NCBI GenBank assembly: GCA_916048095.2
Contig: OU696576.1
Coordinates: 1,583,501 to 1,647,500 of the forward strand
Origin: Sacculina carcini
Taxonomy: Eukaryota; Arthropoda; Thecostraca; Sacculinidae
Reading direction: 5' to 3'
DNA length: 64,000 nt
Every line of letters begins with the position of its first letter. Position 1 is the first letter of the stretch. The translations under genes and the position numbers were made by a program. The notes below the pieces were generated by a model, which had not been told where the DNA came from, made no database searches, and worked only from the letters and a program-made list of their open reading frames with translations. Shown in pieces: positions 52,528 to 63,960 of the stretch.

Positions 52528-55500
52528 CTAACTCACACACACACGCACACATACATACATCCATTGACCTTCTAGAGAACAAAAACACGTATGAATATGG
52601 CATTTATAAAGCAGATGGACACAAAACCTGCCCGGTACGCAAATAATTGGGAAAACAGATTATGTTGCACACAACAACCCACATACCACTGAATAATGCA
52701 TTAAATAATGCATGAATAGGCGTATATCTACCGCAGACACGAGGTTTTTTAATTAAGTAGAGAAATATAAGGTACAATTCAAGCGAGTGCCAACCCTGCC
52801 GGATTATCGCTCTCTTGGACATGGAAGGACGCACAAGGGAAAAAGGCAAGAACACAGAATAGAAAAAGGAGGTGCTAGGCTTTTAGTCGCCTCTCACACG
52901 ACACGCAGCGGGTACGGCGGCAGTATTATCAACCACTAACACAGAGGCACACATGAGGATCTACACGTGTATTTATGTGTGTGGAGGTACACTGACCGAT
53001 ACATGTGTTGTCCTGCTTGACATACTGTTGAGCGCACTCAATGCACATATCTGGCCCGTCGCCTGTACAACTGGAACACGCACGGTCGCAATCTAACACG
53101 CCCAAACCACACACACACATACAAACACGCATTGCAGATGATACTAAACAGATCACAAAGCTAAAACAACTACAAAATTAGCAAAACAAACTATTAACTC
53201 CAAATGGTCACATTGAAATGTGCGAGAAAATAAAATACAAAAACTGTACACTGTAAACATTAAAATATCGCTCTTCTTAATCGGGCAGTTTAATTTGATT
53301 AAATTATTCGATGTTAGATCGTTGTGAGGGGGAAAATAGAGTAGAGTCTAGGAAGAACTGAAGACAATTTGAGATCAAAGACCGTATTTTTCCCCGAGTA
53401 TAAGAAGTCATTTTTGGTCTAAAATTTCACTGATATATTTAAAAAGTACGGGGTATAAATTCCTTCAGCATCAGTATGTACATTTTTCCTGAAACTTTGC
53501 CTAAAAACTGAACGGGTCTCTTATACACAAGGATTTCTTAAACTCAATGATTTCTTACACACAAAAGGGTCTCTTATACACAAGGGTCTCTTATACACAA
53601 GGGTATCTTATATACAATGATCTCTTATACACAATGATCTCTTATACACAAGGATCTCTTATACACAAGGGTATCTTACACACAAAAGGATCTCTTATAC
53701 ACAAGGGTCTCTTATACACAAGGGTATCTTATATACAATGATCTCTTATACACAATGATCTCTTATACACAAGGGTCTCTTATACACAAGGATCTCTTAT
53801 ACACAAGGGTTTCTTATACACAAGGGTCTCTTATACACAAGGATCTCTTATACACAAGGGTCTCTTAAACTCAATGATTTCTTACACACAAAAGGGTCTC
53901 TTACACATAAAAGGGTCTCTTATACACAAATGTCTCTTATACACAAGGATCACTTATACACAAGGATCTCTTATACACAAGGATCTCTTATACACAAGGG
54001 TCTCTTATACACAAGGGTATCTTATATACAATGATCTCTTATACACAATGATCTCTTATACACAAGGGTCTCTTATACACAAGGATCTCTTATACACAAG
54101 GGTCTCTTATACACAAGGATCTCTTATACACAAGGGTCTCTTATACACAAGGGTCTCTTATACACAAGGATCTCTTATACACAAGGGTCTCTTATACACA
54201 AGGATCTCTTACACACAAGGGTCTCTTATACACAAGGATCTCTTATACACAAGGATCTCTTATACACAATGATCTCTTATACACAAGGGTCTCTTATACA
54301 CAAGGGTCTCTTATACACAATAGTCTCTTATATACAATAGTCTCTTATATACAAGGGTCTCTTATACACAAGGATCTCTTATACACAATGATCGCTTATA
54401 CACAAGGGTCTCTTATACACAAGGGTCTCTTATACACAAGGATCTCTTATACACAAGGGTCTCTTATACACAAGGGACTCTTATACACAAGGATTTCTTA
54501 TACACAAGGATCTCTTATACACAAGGGTCTCTTATATACAAGGGTCTCTTATACACAAGGGTCTCTTATACACAATAGTCTCTTATACACAAGGATCTCT
54601 TATACACAAGGATCTCTTATACACAAATGTCTCTTATACACAAGGGTCTCTTATACACAAGGATCTCTTACACACACGTGTCTCTTATACACAATAGTAT
54701 CTTATACACAAGGATCTCTTATACACAAGGGTCTCTTATACACAAGGATCTCTTATACACAAGGATTTCTTAAACTCAATTGTCTCTTACACACAAAAGG
54801 GTATCTTATACACAAGGGTCTCTTATACACAAGGCTCTCTTATACACAATTGTCTCTTATACACAATAGTATCTTATACACAAGGATCTCTTATACACAA
54901 GGATCTCTTATACACAATGCTCCCTTATACACAAGGATCTCTTACACACACGTGTCTCTTATACACAATAGTATCTTATACACAAGGATCTCTTATACAC
55001 AAGGGTCTCTTATACACAAGGATCTCTTATACACAAGGATTTCTTAAACTCAATTGTCTCTTACACACAAAAGGGTATCTTATACACAAGGGTCTCTTAT
55101 ACACAAGGCTCTCTTATACACAATTGTCTCTTATACACAATAGTATCTTATACACAAGGATCTCTTATACACAAGGATCTCTTATACACAATGCTCCCTT
55201 ATACACAAGGGTCTCTTATACACAATAGTATCTTATACACAATGCTCTCTTATACACAATAGTATCATATAAACAATGGTCTCTTATACACAATAGTCTC
55301 TTATACAGGGAAATATACGGTAATACACATAAATACACACAGACCGAGGCAGGAGAATGAGCCGATGTTGTTGACGCAAAACTGACTGCGCCGACAAATA
55401 GCGCCATCTGTGCGGCGACACTCGTCAATATCAGAACAGCCCGTCTCGGCGCTCCACAAAAACCCCTCGCCGCACGCCGTGCACAATTTCGCTCCCGGCT

Positions 55501-58500
55501 AACACACACACACACACATGCACACATGCACACACACCACATGAACCCATTACCCACAGGTCATCTCATAAGATCACCTGAGAAATATCATATTTCGTAG
55601 TTTTTGTCTGTATTAACACATATTTCATCATCAGACAATATTTATTATGAATATTGATTTAATATCAACGCAAAACTTGTAAAAATTTCGACTGAAATTA
55701 ATATACAAGCGTGAAAATATCAAAGTTGTTGAACTAAATGTAATTATGAGAAGTAACGGGTTGAAAAGATATTTACAAAGCGCCCTACACCTATAGGGTC
55801 TACATGGCACGCAGCACACGTACTCAGACACAAATGACTTCATTAGCGCATGCACAGCCTGGCGTACATGAGCGACAGACGTAACCTCTTGTGAAAGTCA
55901 ACATTCACTAAGAGAATTTCAGTTTCAGTTTTCGAATCAAACTCTTCTCAATGTCAAATTAACATTGTGTGTTGAAATTATTCCTGCGAATGCGCTCAGG
56001 AAACCCGTTGTCGCCAGCGAAGATGTAACACGATGTTAGATGAAAGCACGCACAAGACTGAGAGAACAGACGAGGAGGACTTGGCACATTAGTGATGGTC
56101 TAGCCCCTCCAAGCCCCTGACACGCCAATGCTCAGAGAAAAAGCAATGTCGGGCGACAGTGAAATATAACACCAACCCCCGAACAAGACGACTGGCATGA
56201 GCGATGACACGGCAGACACACGAGTGGTGTGACGTCATCAGTGACGAGTGATGTGACGTCATCAGTGACGTGGTGGCCGGCGGCATCTTGCTGGTAGTGG
56301 CTGGTTGCGTTACACTGATCACAGATGGCGCCAGCATAGCCCTGGTCGCACACACACTGGCCGCTGCCCTTGCGAGAGCCGGCACCCTATCAGCCGACAA
56401 CACAACACCACATATCGCCATGTCACAAGCGTGCAAACCCTTGTCATTTACGACAACAAACTTCAACCTTCTGTAAGCATAATTTGTGTGTGTGTATATG
56501 TAACCTCTTTTCTTTTTCCTTGTTGTATGTGGTGAAATTGCAGTGCAAATTTGGCATTTTCAGCGATTGCAATTAAAACAATGATTGAACGATTCATTAA
56601 TGAATGGAGAAGATAGATTAAATACCTTGAGAGAAAATAGACAGAAAAGAGAGAACAGAGAGTATCATAAGCGAAGAGAAGGAGAAATAGAAGAGAGAAG
56701 AAAGTGAGAGGAAAAGAGAGTATGTGAGTATGTGTGGTGAAGAGAGAGAGAGAGTGAGAGTACCTTGCAGCGACCGCGACCGGAGCACACGGCTCCTGAA
56801 TCCAGGAGACCGGGACAGGGCAGACACTGGGTCCCGTAGTGGCCGGCCTGACAACATACACCGTGTTGTTGCACACACAGCCAGTGTTGCAGATCGGCAC
56901 GCGGCCACTGCGGCCACCACTCGGTCTCTATCAGCTCCTCCAACTCGCCGGACAAACGATGACACTGCACCGCCACCGCCGTGCGTGTACGTGTACGTGT
57001 TTGTGTGAAACAGTCAACAAATTAATGGCCTGAATATAATTTGACAATGATATAAACACATCCACACAACTGTGCACTCGTTGAAAACTAGACCGAAAAA
57101 CTGTTTTGAATCGAGGGTTCAGACCGATCGTTCCAACTTATTATCGATCAATACAATTGCAAAATATGCATCTTTGTTGCACTGGCGGATCCAGTTGGAG
57201 GTGACTCAGGGGGCCTAATCCCCCAAAATGTTTCCATCAACTCCTCATAACCAAGAGGTTCACTAAAAAACGTCAATAAAAACTATATTTCTGTAGAATT
57301 TGTTGATATAAGCATTGTTGCAAAGACGTTGCATAATGATGCATGTCCATGACTGATCGGCCCCAATATTAATTCAGCCCCCCCCCCCAAATCGCACTCT
57401 GAATCCGCCACTGGTTTGTTGCATTCCCTTTACGAGTCATTTTAACAGTCATTACATAACATAACATTATTGCAACCCAAAAACACAACAATCAAATAAC
57501 ATTGAGGATCATATTGAGTGCGCGACGTTTCAATACTCAATAATTCTAAATCATTCACTCGAGTCGTTCTCTGTTTCTCCTGATTTAGTCGCGTCTTCAG
57601 TGAGTGACAGTTTGTATCACCAGTGGCCCTCAAACTCTCTCAGCGTTCGCATCCTTTAGCAGTAAATTAGCGGTCAGTTCCCGCACCCATGGATTTTAGA
57701 TAGCTATATAAAAAATAAAACGGCCTAATATCCCTGTTTGAGAGGATTAAACAGAAATAATATTTATCTAAGAAAAAATATAAGGTATATATACATTTTT
57801 TTCCCATTTTTAACAAGAATTATCGCAGCCCCGCTTAAGAACTCTTGTATTATAAGACGCCAGCGCTCACTGCCCTGACTGTGAATGCGCCATTGTTTCA
57901 ACACAACAATAAAGAGAGTGATAGTTATTATCGGCCGAGAACGCACCTGGTTTTTGCCGATTTTGACGTCCAGACACACGGACGAGTAGATCTCGGCCAG
58001 CCGCACTTCTGAGCGCGCGTAGTCCTTCAGTTTCTTGCTCTCCCAGTCGGCGTCGCCGCCCTCGTGTTTACCACGGGAAGTGGCATCCATCGCCTGTAGA
58101 AAAAACTTGGTAAAATGCAGGTAACAAAGGAATGTAAGACGCTGTGATGTTTCGCAGCCACAAAAATGAGTCAGAGACAAAGGAAAAGCATGTGTGTGTG
58201 AAGCTGTCAAACTATGGCGAATAAAATAAAAAGTGCCACAGTAGCAGTGCCTCATGTGTACGCAACACAAACTTCCATGAACAGTGAACACAGCTCAGCA
58301 CCGCATTAGAACAAGCTTCATCAAAACGGATATTTGACATCAATTAGCCCACAAGTACAACTTAAAACTCAATTGACCATTACATTCACAATTGATAAGT
58401 AAAGATACCGAACATGTGCGCGAGCAAGTTTCATATTGCTACCTTGAGAAAAGACTTAACAAAAGTTCGACACGCCTGACAAGCTCCCAGTTCTTTGTTG

Positions 58501-58595
58501 TGCTTGTCGACGAGTTCCATGTCGACACAGCGGGCCACATTTTGTAATGCGGCCACCATAACCCCGATCCGGAAGAAAGCCAGTATAACCGTCAT
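52328..58595 (-). CDS. CRELD: CRELD-type cysteine-rich EGF-like protein, 7 exons
   Basis: Exons in transcript order 58595-58443, 58093-57947, 56964-56764, 56386-56177, 55498-55345, 53092-52997 and 52527-52328 join in frame to 386 residues. Signal peptide (MTVILAFFRIGVMVAALQNV), redox-type CQAC at 39-42, the CRELD domain with ETEWWPQW..LQHWLCVQQHGVCC, an EGF-like module, furin-like Cys repeat, one calcium-binding EGF (SDIDECRRTDGA..CVNNIGSFSC), a second Cys repeat (DCDRACSSCTGDGP), and two hydrophobic segments at the end, as in CRELD1. CRELD proteins act in the ER in disulfide formation and folding. The second calcium-binding EGF expected before the membrane part is missing. CRELD1 versus CRELD2 orthology is not resolvable; the membrane tail favours CRELD1-like. 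Confidence 0.92.
52786..52930. mobile_element. SINE-like conserved repeat, diverged copy
   Basis: GCCAACCCTGCCGGATTATC and TTTTAGTCGCCTCTCACACG then GCAGCGGGTACGGCGGCAGT. It is the only copy outside the segmental duplication. Confidence 0.7.
52997..53092 (-). CDS. CRELD: CRELD exon 6 (second Cys repeat)
   Basis: DCDRACSSCTGDGPDMCIEC then AQQYVKQDNTCI, matching human ECDSSCVGCTGEGPGNCKEC. Phase 1 end. Confidence 0.92.
53515..55316. repeat. 17-bp minisatellite, about 100 units
   Basis: Unit TCTCTTATACACAAGGG with variants ATCTCTTATACACAATG, TCTCTTATACACAATAG and TATCTTATATACAATGA. Two roughly 220-bp blocks (around 54660-54920 and 54940-55195) are near duplicates. It fills the CRELD intron between exons 5 and 6. 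Long open frames across it are repeat artefacts. Confidence 0.95.
55345..55498 (-). CDS. CRELD: CRELD exon 5 (calcium-binding EGF)
   Basis: PGAKLCTACGEGFLWSAETG then CSDIDECRRTDGAICRRSQF and CVNNIGSFSCL. DIDEC and the N..GSFSC pattern mark a cb-EGF. Confidence 0.94.
55499..56176 (-). other. CRELD intron 4-5
   Basis: CA tract by the acceptor, then unique sequence. Confidence 0.5.
56177..56386 (-). CDS. CRELD: CRELD exon 4 (EGF and first Cys repeat)
   Basis: GAGSRKGSGQCVCDQGYAGA then ICDQCNATSHYQQ, and VCLPCHRSCQSSCSG. Between them a locally duplicated HVTDDVTSLVTDDVTPLV stretch (DDVTxLV twice), absent from the human protein. Confidence 0.92.
56764..56964 (-). CDS. CRELD: CRELD exon 3 (end of CRELD domain)
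   Basis: CHRLSGELEELIETEWWPQW then LQHWLCVQQHGVCCQAGHYG and SGRGRCK. The W-rich helix and CC match human EAWWLQLKSE..WFCVKTLKVCC. Confidence 0.94.
57181..57414. mobile_element. hAT-like MITE (ACTGGCGGATCC family), complete copy
   Basis: ACTGGCGGATCCAGTTGGAG to GAATCCGCCACTGG, with perfect 8-bp target duplications TTTGTTGC at 57173-57180 and 57415-57422. It is the best-preserved copy and fixes the family as an 8-bp-TSD (hAT-like) element. In a CRELD intron. Confidence 0.9.
57423..57946 (-). other. CRELD intron 2-3, remaining part
   Basis: Unique A/T-rich sequence without recognised repeat or exon. Confidence 0.5.
57947..58093 (-). CDS. CRELD: CRELD exon 2
   Basis: 49 codons: AMDATSRGKHEGGDADWESK, KLKDYARSEVRLAEIYSSVC, LDVKIGKNQ, matching human GMVDTAKKNFGGGNTAWEEK..YESSEIRLLEILEGLC. 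Confidence 0.95.
58443..58595 (-). CDS. CRELD: CRELD exon 1 (signal peptide and CxxC)
   Basis: 51 codons from ATG at 58595: hydrophobic signal, then HNKELGACQACRTFVKSFLK with the CxxC. No other upstream ATG in frame is needed. Confidence 0.92.
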
Positions 58596-59671
58596 TTTTC
58601 TGCACACCACAAAACCGATTAGCCGTTGCTGCACACAAGCTCCGAAAATACAGCGACAAATGCAAGAGGAGCACTGGAAAAGCAGCAGCAAAATATAAAA
58701 GCGGCTCCGACTGCAACTGAGCACGCACTGAAAATTTTCAGTACAGCAGAATTATTGATGACAGCGCCGAGGCCAAACGTGTCAATCGGAAATCAATGCC
58801 AAGCATTAAAACAGATCAAACGAAGTGTTTTCACCAATAATAACCGGAAGACATTGAAATGACTTATCGTGCGAATACCTATCAACATATATCTTAATAC
58901 CACGAGAGCGTATAAGTCAATAAATACAAACAATAATTGATATTAAACCACGTATGACAAGAAGCCGCTTTCGTTGATGGTGCGCCGTTTATGAAATAGC
59001 GGCTGAATGGGTGTTTTAAGAAGAAATCTTATTGTAAATAATCCACCTCAAATGCTTTGTAAAATTTTTTCGCAAACGTTTCGAACTTACATTCATTCAA
59101 ATGAAATTTATTCAATTATCAATTACATTTCATTATAAAATTCGTTCTGAAAATTTTAATAATTCATTATTGATGTTATTCATCATTGAGCTTATGCAAC
59201 ACAAGTCTATAGTGTGAAATTGGAAACGAAGCTTACGTTTTAGATCAAGTAAGAAAATGTAAAATTGACGCAATTGACACCGAACTGCTTTAACATGGCG
59301 AATAATGATCGATAACCTGCTATAACTTCATCGAGGCAAGATATTAATAATACCTGGATATCCACGCTAGTAATAACACATGCCATGACAAAGCACACAA
59401 CACAACAATGGACATTGTATTGCGCCCGCGACACCACAAAACAACACAGAAGCATGAAATAAACTTGTCTTCGACAGCATATCCGAAATGACAATTATAC
59501 GCAAAACACACATCAAACAGAGGAATCATCAAGTTAAATGAGACCTCTCAATACACCTCCGCACATCTCTTAATACCAGATTCCTTGAATCCGTCCACGT
59601 ACGACACATAATCACACACGCTTACACACACAGATGGCCCAGTATATTGCCAGACATGTTGGCCTGCCATT
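58596..59671 (-). other. Region between TFIP11 stop and CRELD start
   Basis: About 1.1 kb holding the TFIP11 3' UTR and the CRELD promoter. A minus-strand AATAAA (TTTATT on +) is at 59106-59111. No repeat recognised. Confidence 0.5.
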
Positions 59672-59929
59672 CTAAACCTCGACGCTGTCTAGCAAACTCT
59701 GCAGCGAAGTCGGCACCCACACGGCCGAGTTGCCGCGCTGCTGCACGAATATCACACTGCGGTCAAGATAGACGAGCTGCGAGCCGCACCGGTACACCTG
59801 GTGGCCGTGCCAGTGCCGGTCGGCGGCAGGCACAAACACGACTCCACGCTCCCGACATCGCCGCTCCAACAAGTCGCGGAAACCGTGCACCACCGAGCCC
59901 CCGGCGGCGCGCACGCACGACGACAATTC
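59672..59929 (-). CDS. TFIP11: TFIP11 last exon
   Basis: 86 codons including stop. [20 protein letters not shown] and [14 protein letters not shown]; human counterpart [33 protein letters not shown]. Confidence 0.96.
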   Translation of the reverse strand, partial: [85 protein letters not shown]

Positions 59930-62900
59930 CTGACACAAAAACACACACACACACATACATACAGTGAATACAAACAGAAACACATGTACCTTATGAACAA
60001 CCATGATACAAATAACGGTATGGTACCGAACACACACACACACACACACACACATACAGATACATTTTGACGAGGTATCAATTATAAAGAGAGGTTAAGG
60101 CGATGAAGGCACTGACATTTGAAGAAAGTAGGATGAAGGATGTTGTCATGTATACAGATAAATTACAGCGTGAGAGGGCATTGGACTGATAAGACCAGGA
60201 AAAGGAAGTTGAAAGGATAAAAATACCTTAAAATCTCCGTGCAAAATAGACGTATACAGTTTTTGTTTCAGGGTAATAGACATATGGAACAAATGACACT
60301 AGATGTAGAGGAAGGAAATACAGGTGAGTTTAAGCACAAATTGGATACACAGTAAGAGACAGGACAGTCCGAGCTTAGCTCGTTTCTTCTATCATAACTA
60401 AGCATGCACACACACACACACACACATACACATATGCTTGGCAGTTAATGAACAAGCGGATTAAGCCTCATTTTGCCAACTCATCCTTGCATTCTGTTTA
60501 AGTCACCCGCGTCTAACTTGAAACAAACTTTCCCTTATACTCACATACCCACACATTTTGCAGGGTAGATTTTCGCTTACGCCCCTGTCCCTTGAGAACC
60601 CCACGGTGAACGAGTACCAATCATACTAGGGCATTGATTCCCAGCATGGTGGTAATTTAGCAATTGTTCCGGGGTAATGGAGGGGAATCATCTCTGGTGT
60701 TAGTTTAGCCATATCACACCAACACTGATCCTTATGTGCCAGCCGCCATCAACCAACGACAAACCTGTAAATTTCGCTGCGACTGTTGCGAGGTGCTCGC
60801 CGCAGCAGCGCGTGCCCCAGAACTCTGATAATTCGCCAGACCGGCCTTGGTCGAAGCAGAAACACTCGGTTCAGTGGACGGCGGAGGCGGCGGAGGCTGG
60901 AAAATACCGGTACGAACCGGATTGCACGCCGACCGGTTCATAAACTGCAGGCCCGTATTCAAATGATCTACAAACACACACAAACACACAAACACACACA
61001 TGCGTAGACGTGGTAATAAGTTACATACATACAATTGTGCCCTAAGTTAAGCAACAAAATACGGAATATTTAAGAAGAACATCGATTAATACACATGTAT
61101 ATTAAATCAGTATCATACACACACACACACACACACGCATATACACAGATAAGTACACACGACACGGACATTGAAGTTAAACCCGACGTCACTAAAAATA
61201 GAAAGAGTTGCACACAAGACAAGATATATAGTAAGACAGATATAAGTAATATAAGTAATATATAATGTATAAGTATATAATATAATGTATAAGCGTATAA
61301 TATAATGTAATATATGTAATAATATAATGTAAATAATGTATTAATATATGTAATATATAATAAATAAATGTATAATATAATGTATAAGTATATAAGTAAG
61401 ACAAATATACTCAACATTTGCACACTGAATAACTGTGAAACACAGTGACAAACTGAATAAATTCAGCCGAAATAATCCAGCCACAACATCAACGAATGAA
61501 AGCACACACGTACAATTCGTACAATATAATGTACCGTACATTAATGTACGATTGGTACAATAGAATGTACCGTACATTAATGTACGATTGGTACAATTAA
61601 AATATAATGTACAATTTGTACAAAGTGCAATGTGTTATGTATTTTGCATAATGTACAATTTGTCATTTTATATGATGTACAATTTATACAATTATAATGT
61701 AAATTATATATGCACATACAATTTGTATGAGTTTGTATATAAGCATTGTTTTTTTAAGCAAGGGATATATTGTTGCGTTATGAGCAGATGAATATGCGAA
61801 TATTGGTGCAAATGAACCTCTGACAATGGCGTGCAACAGCAAGCGCTCAGGAATCAGCTGTTTCCAGCCGAGGTACCAGCGAGTCACCTCGTCGTAGTTG
61901 GGCGCGTGGTTCAACCAGTCCACCAACACCTACAGGGTGACACAAAAAAACAGAGCTCACTAAAAGTCTTATAACTCCTGAAATTTTATTCAGTTTGAAA
62001 CAAAAATTCTATGGAAATATGTACAACCTATGTAGCCAACATCTGCAAAGTCTCAATTCTGTACAACAAAAACTCGTTGTTCTACAGCCGCTCAAAGATA
62101 TGTTCCAGATGCGCGCCCCGGCGCTGCAGGCAGACTTGGATTCGCCTGGCAAAGTTCTCAATGACCCTCCTGCACTCCTCTCTCGGGATGGCTCTGATGG
62201 CTGCTGTGATGGCTGCTTTGAGGTGAGGGCTGGTTGAGGCTGCTTTGAGGTCAGCCACTCCAGGGATTCATTGGAGGTGTGAGGGGTGGCTCCGTCCTGT
62301 TGAAACCACTGGAGGGCTCTGTCAATGCCTCTACGCCGGCCAAGTGCTACCCAAAACTTGCGCAGGACCTGGATGTAGCGCTCCGTGTTCACAGTCAAGG
62401 GCCGCTCGTCATCGTCCTCAAACCAGAATGGCCGATAATGCCATGAGTTGAAATGGCCACCCAGACAGTACACTTGACAGAGTGCAAGGGCCTTTGCAGG
62501 CAGTGGTCAGGGAGTGTGCTGCCCCAGAAGATGATATTCTTAGAGTTAACGTGCCCAGACAGCAGAAAGTGGGCCTCGTCTGAAAACCACATGTTGTCGA
62601 GAAAGTCCGGCTCATCGACAATCTTGTCTGAAAACCACTGGCACATGGTTACTCGCTTTCTCATGTCGTCAGCTGTGAGCTTGTGCTTGATTTGAATCCT
62701 GTAGGGATAAAGATGGAGATCTGAGATCAAAATTCTTCTTACAGACTCCCGGTTGATGCCAAGCTCTTGACTTCGCCGACGCACAGACTTTCTTGGGCTG
62801 CGGACAACAGAGTCTCTGACTGCAGCAACATTGTCTTGTGTCCGTGATGATTTTGGTCGCCCAGAGTGTGATTGTCTGTTTTTGTCTTTTGCATTGAGGT

Positions 62901-63724
62901 TATTCACAGTCCCATGGGTTCTACATTTTTTAACCCATCCGCAGATCACTGAGTTGACAGGAAATTCACGACAATTGAAATGGTCTTTGAATCGCAATTG
63001 CGTTTCCCGGAAAGACTTCAGCCGAAAATATGTCTCAACTGCAAATGTCTTTTGCTCTGTAGTCCAAGGCATCTCGAAGCTCACACGTGGTAGACTCTTA
63101 GATCAATCCGTCTTCTGAAAGATCTGAAACAAATAACAGAATTACTTGAATATTGCGGAAATTATTCAACTTTTTATGAGCTCTGTTTTTTTTGTGTCAC
63201 CCTGTACATCACACACACACACATGCATGTGCATTTACATGAGAAAACCAAATGCCGATTTTATGAAGCCAAATGAATACCATATCCCTGAAAACTAAAT
63301 ACGGTTAAGTGGTTCTTAACCTTATTGGAGATACTGAACCCCACAAGTTTCATACATGCATTCATCCAGTCATTCGTGTTTGAAGTATTATAAGAAATAG
63401 TCACAAATCACGTAAGATCAAGACAGTCACACAAGTAGGCTACTACTGAGTGGACCGAGTTGCTTGCAGCACAGATATCAAGACCAAGCGATGTGGCGTG
63501 TTATTAGAACTGCAGCCAATAATGACCAAGCAGAACTTGACGTCACAAATCATACGCGAGTGGGTGAACCAAACCACCGAACCTCTGGGGTTTTATCAAA
63601 GCCAGGTTAAGAACCACTGTCGTATACAATGATATTGTGTGTGCGTGCATGAGTGCAGAAGCATATTGAATCGTTATTCAAACACACCGGCTCGACCAAT
63701 ACAGATTGTCAACAGACACACACA

Positions 63725-63763
<39 letters not shown>

Positions 63764-63894
63764 AGTCAGCAGACACACAAGCACGTCCCCACCTGCAGCC
63801 ACTTGGGGAAGAATATTTTGTCGAGGATGTTGACCAAATGCACGGGCGCTATCATATCCTGCCAGTCCATCACCCACTTCCACGGATCCAGTAC
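59672..63894 (-). CDS. TFIP11: TFIP11 (tuftelin-interacting protein 11), last 4 exons
   Basis: Exons 63894-63793, 61929-61818, 60967-60765 and 59929-59672 join in frame into 224 residues plus TAG. They cover the end of the GCFC domain: WVMDWQDMIAPVHLVNILDK, IFFPKWLQVLVDWLNHAPNY, DEVTRWYLGWKQLIPERLL, and the C-terminal SKIP/TIP-like end with [30 protein letters not shown] and [14 protein letters not shown]. TFIP11 is a nuclear G-patch protein that activates DHX15 for spliceosome disassembly; the G-patch is left of the gene's start, beyond the window. The gene continues past 64000. Confidence 0.95.
59930..60764 (-). other. TFIP11 intron 3-4 of those seen
   Basis: CA tracts (TG in the transcript) at 59938-59960, 60030-60055 and 60408-60427, otherwise unique. 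Confidence 0.6.
60765..60967 (-). CDS. TFIP11: TFIP11 exon with poly-Pro stretch
   Basis: DHLNTGLQFMNRSACNPVRT, a run of six prolines, then an Ala/Ser/Gln-rich part ending QSQRNLQ. Matches human KFNEALDIMNRAVS at the start; the rest is a variable linker. Confidence 0.9.
61185..61720. repeat. A/T-rich intron with TATAATG and TACATTAATGTA repeats
   Basis: ATATAATGTATAAG-type repeats up to 61400, then two copies of ACCGTACATTAATGTACGAT with GGTACAAT, each palindromic at TACATTAATGTA. Confidence 0.75.
61818..61929 (-). CDS. TFIP11: TFIP11 exon with transposon-built acceptor
   Basis: 112 nt VLVDWLNHAPNYDEVTRWYL to HAIVR. Its acceptor TAG consists of the TA target duplication of a mariner plus the G at 61930; the pyrimidine tract upstream is the mariner TIR. 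Confidence 0.95.
61933..63204 (-). mobile_element. Mariner-like element in TFIP11 intron
   Basis: TIRs CAGGGTGACACAAAAAAACA at both ends (one extra A on one side, then GAGCTCA), flanked by TA duplications at 61931-61932 and 63205-63206. Minus-strand transposase: 63084-62395 with HTH region and MWFSDEAHFLLSGHVNSKN (first catalytic Asp); after a frameshift near 62450, FEDDDERPLTVNTERYI and WFQQDGATPHTSNESLEWL (second Asp). The segment with the third Asp is deleted and the C-terminal end (AGARIWNISL in a shifted frame) follows. Inactive, but its ends are in good condition. Confidence 0.93.
63307..63619. mobile_element. hAT-like MITE (CAGTGGTTCTC family), copy 2
   Basis: AAGTGGTTCTTAACCTTATT to GGTTAAGAACCACTG. 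The body is nearly identical to 23327-23660. Confidence 0.86.
63793..63894 (-). CDS. TFIP11: TFIP11 exon (GCFC domain)
   Basis: 34 codons VLDPWKWVMDWQDMIAPVHL to FFPKWLQ; phase 0/0. Human counterpart [27 protein letters not shown]. Confidence 0.95.
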
Positions 63895-63921
63895 CTACAC
63901 ATTCACACACACACACACACA

Positions 63922-63960
<39 letters not shown>

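Noticed and set aside
53547..55228. Open frames of ISYTQGSLIHKG repeats
   Set aside because: Artefact of the 17-bp array in the CRELD intron.
53515..55316. Tn5 insertion or adapter contamination
   Set aside because: Only 13-15 bases match, the units vary, extend over 1.8 kb and no transposon body is present; a natural minisatellite is simpler.
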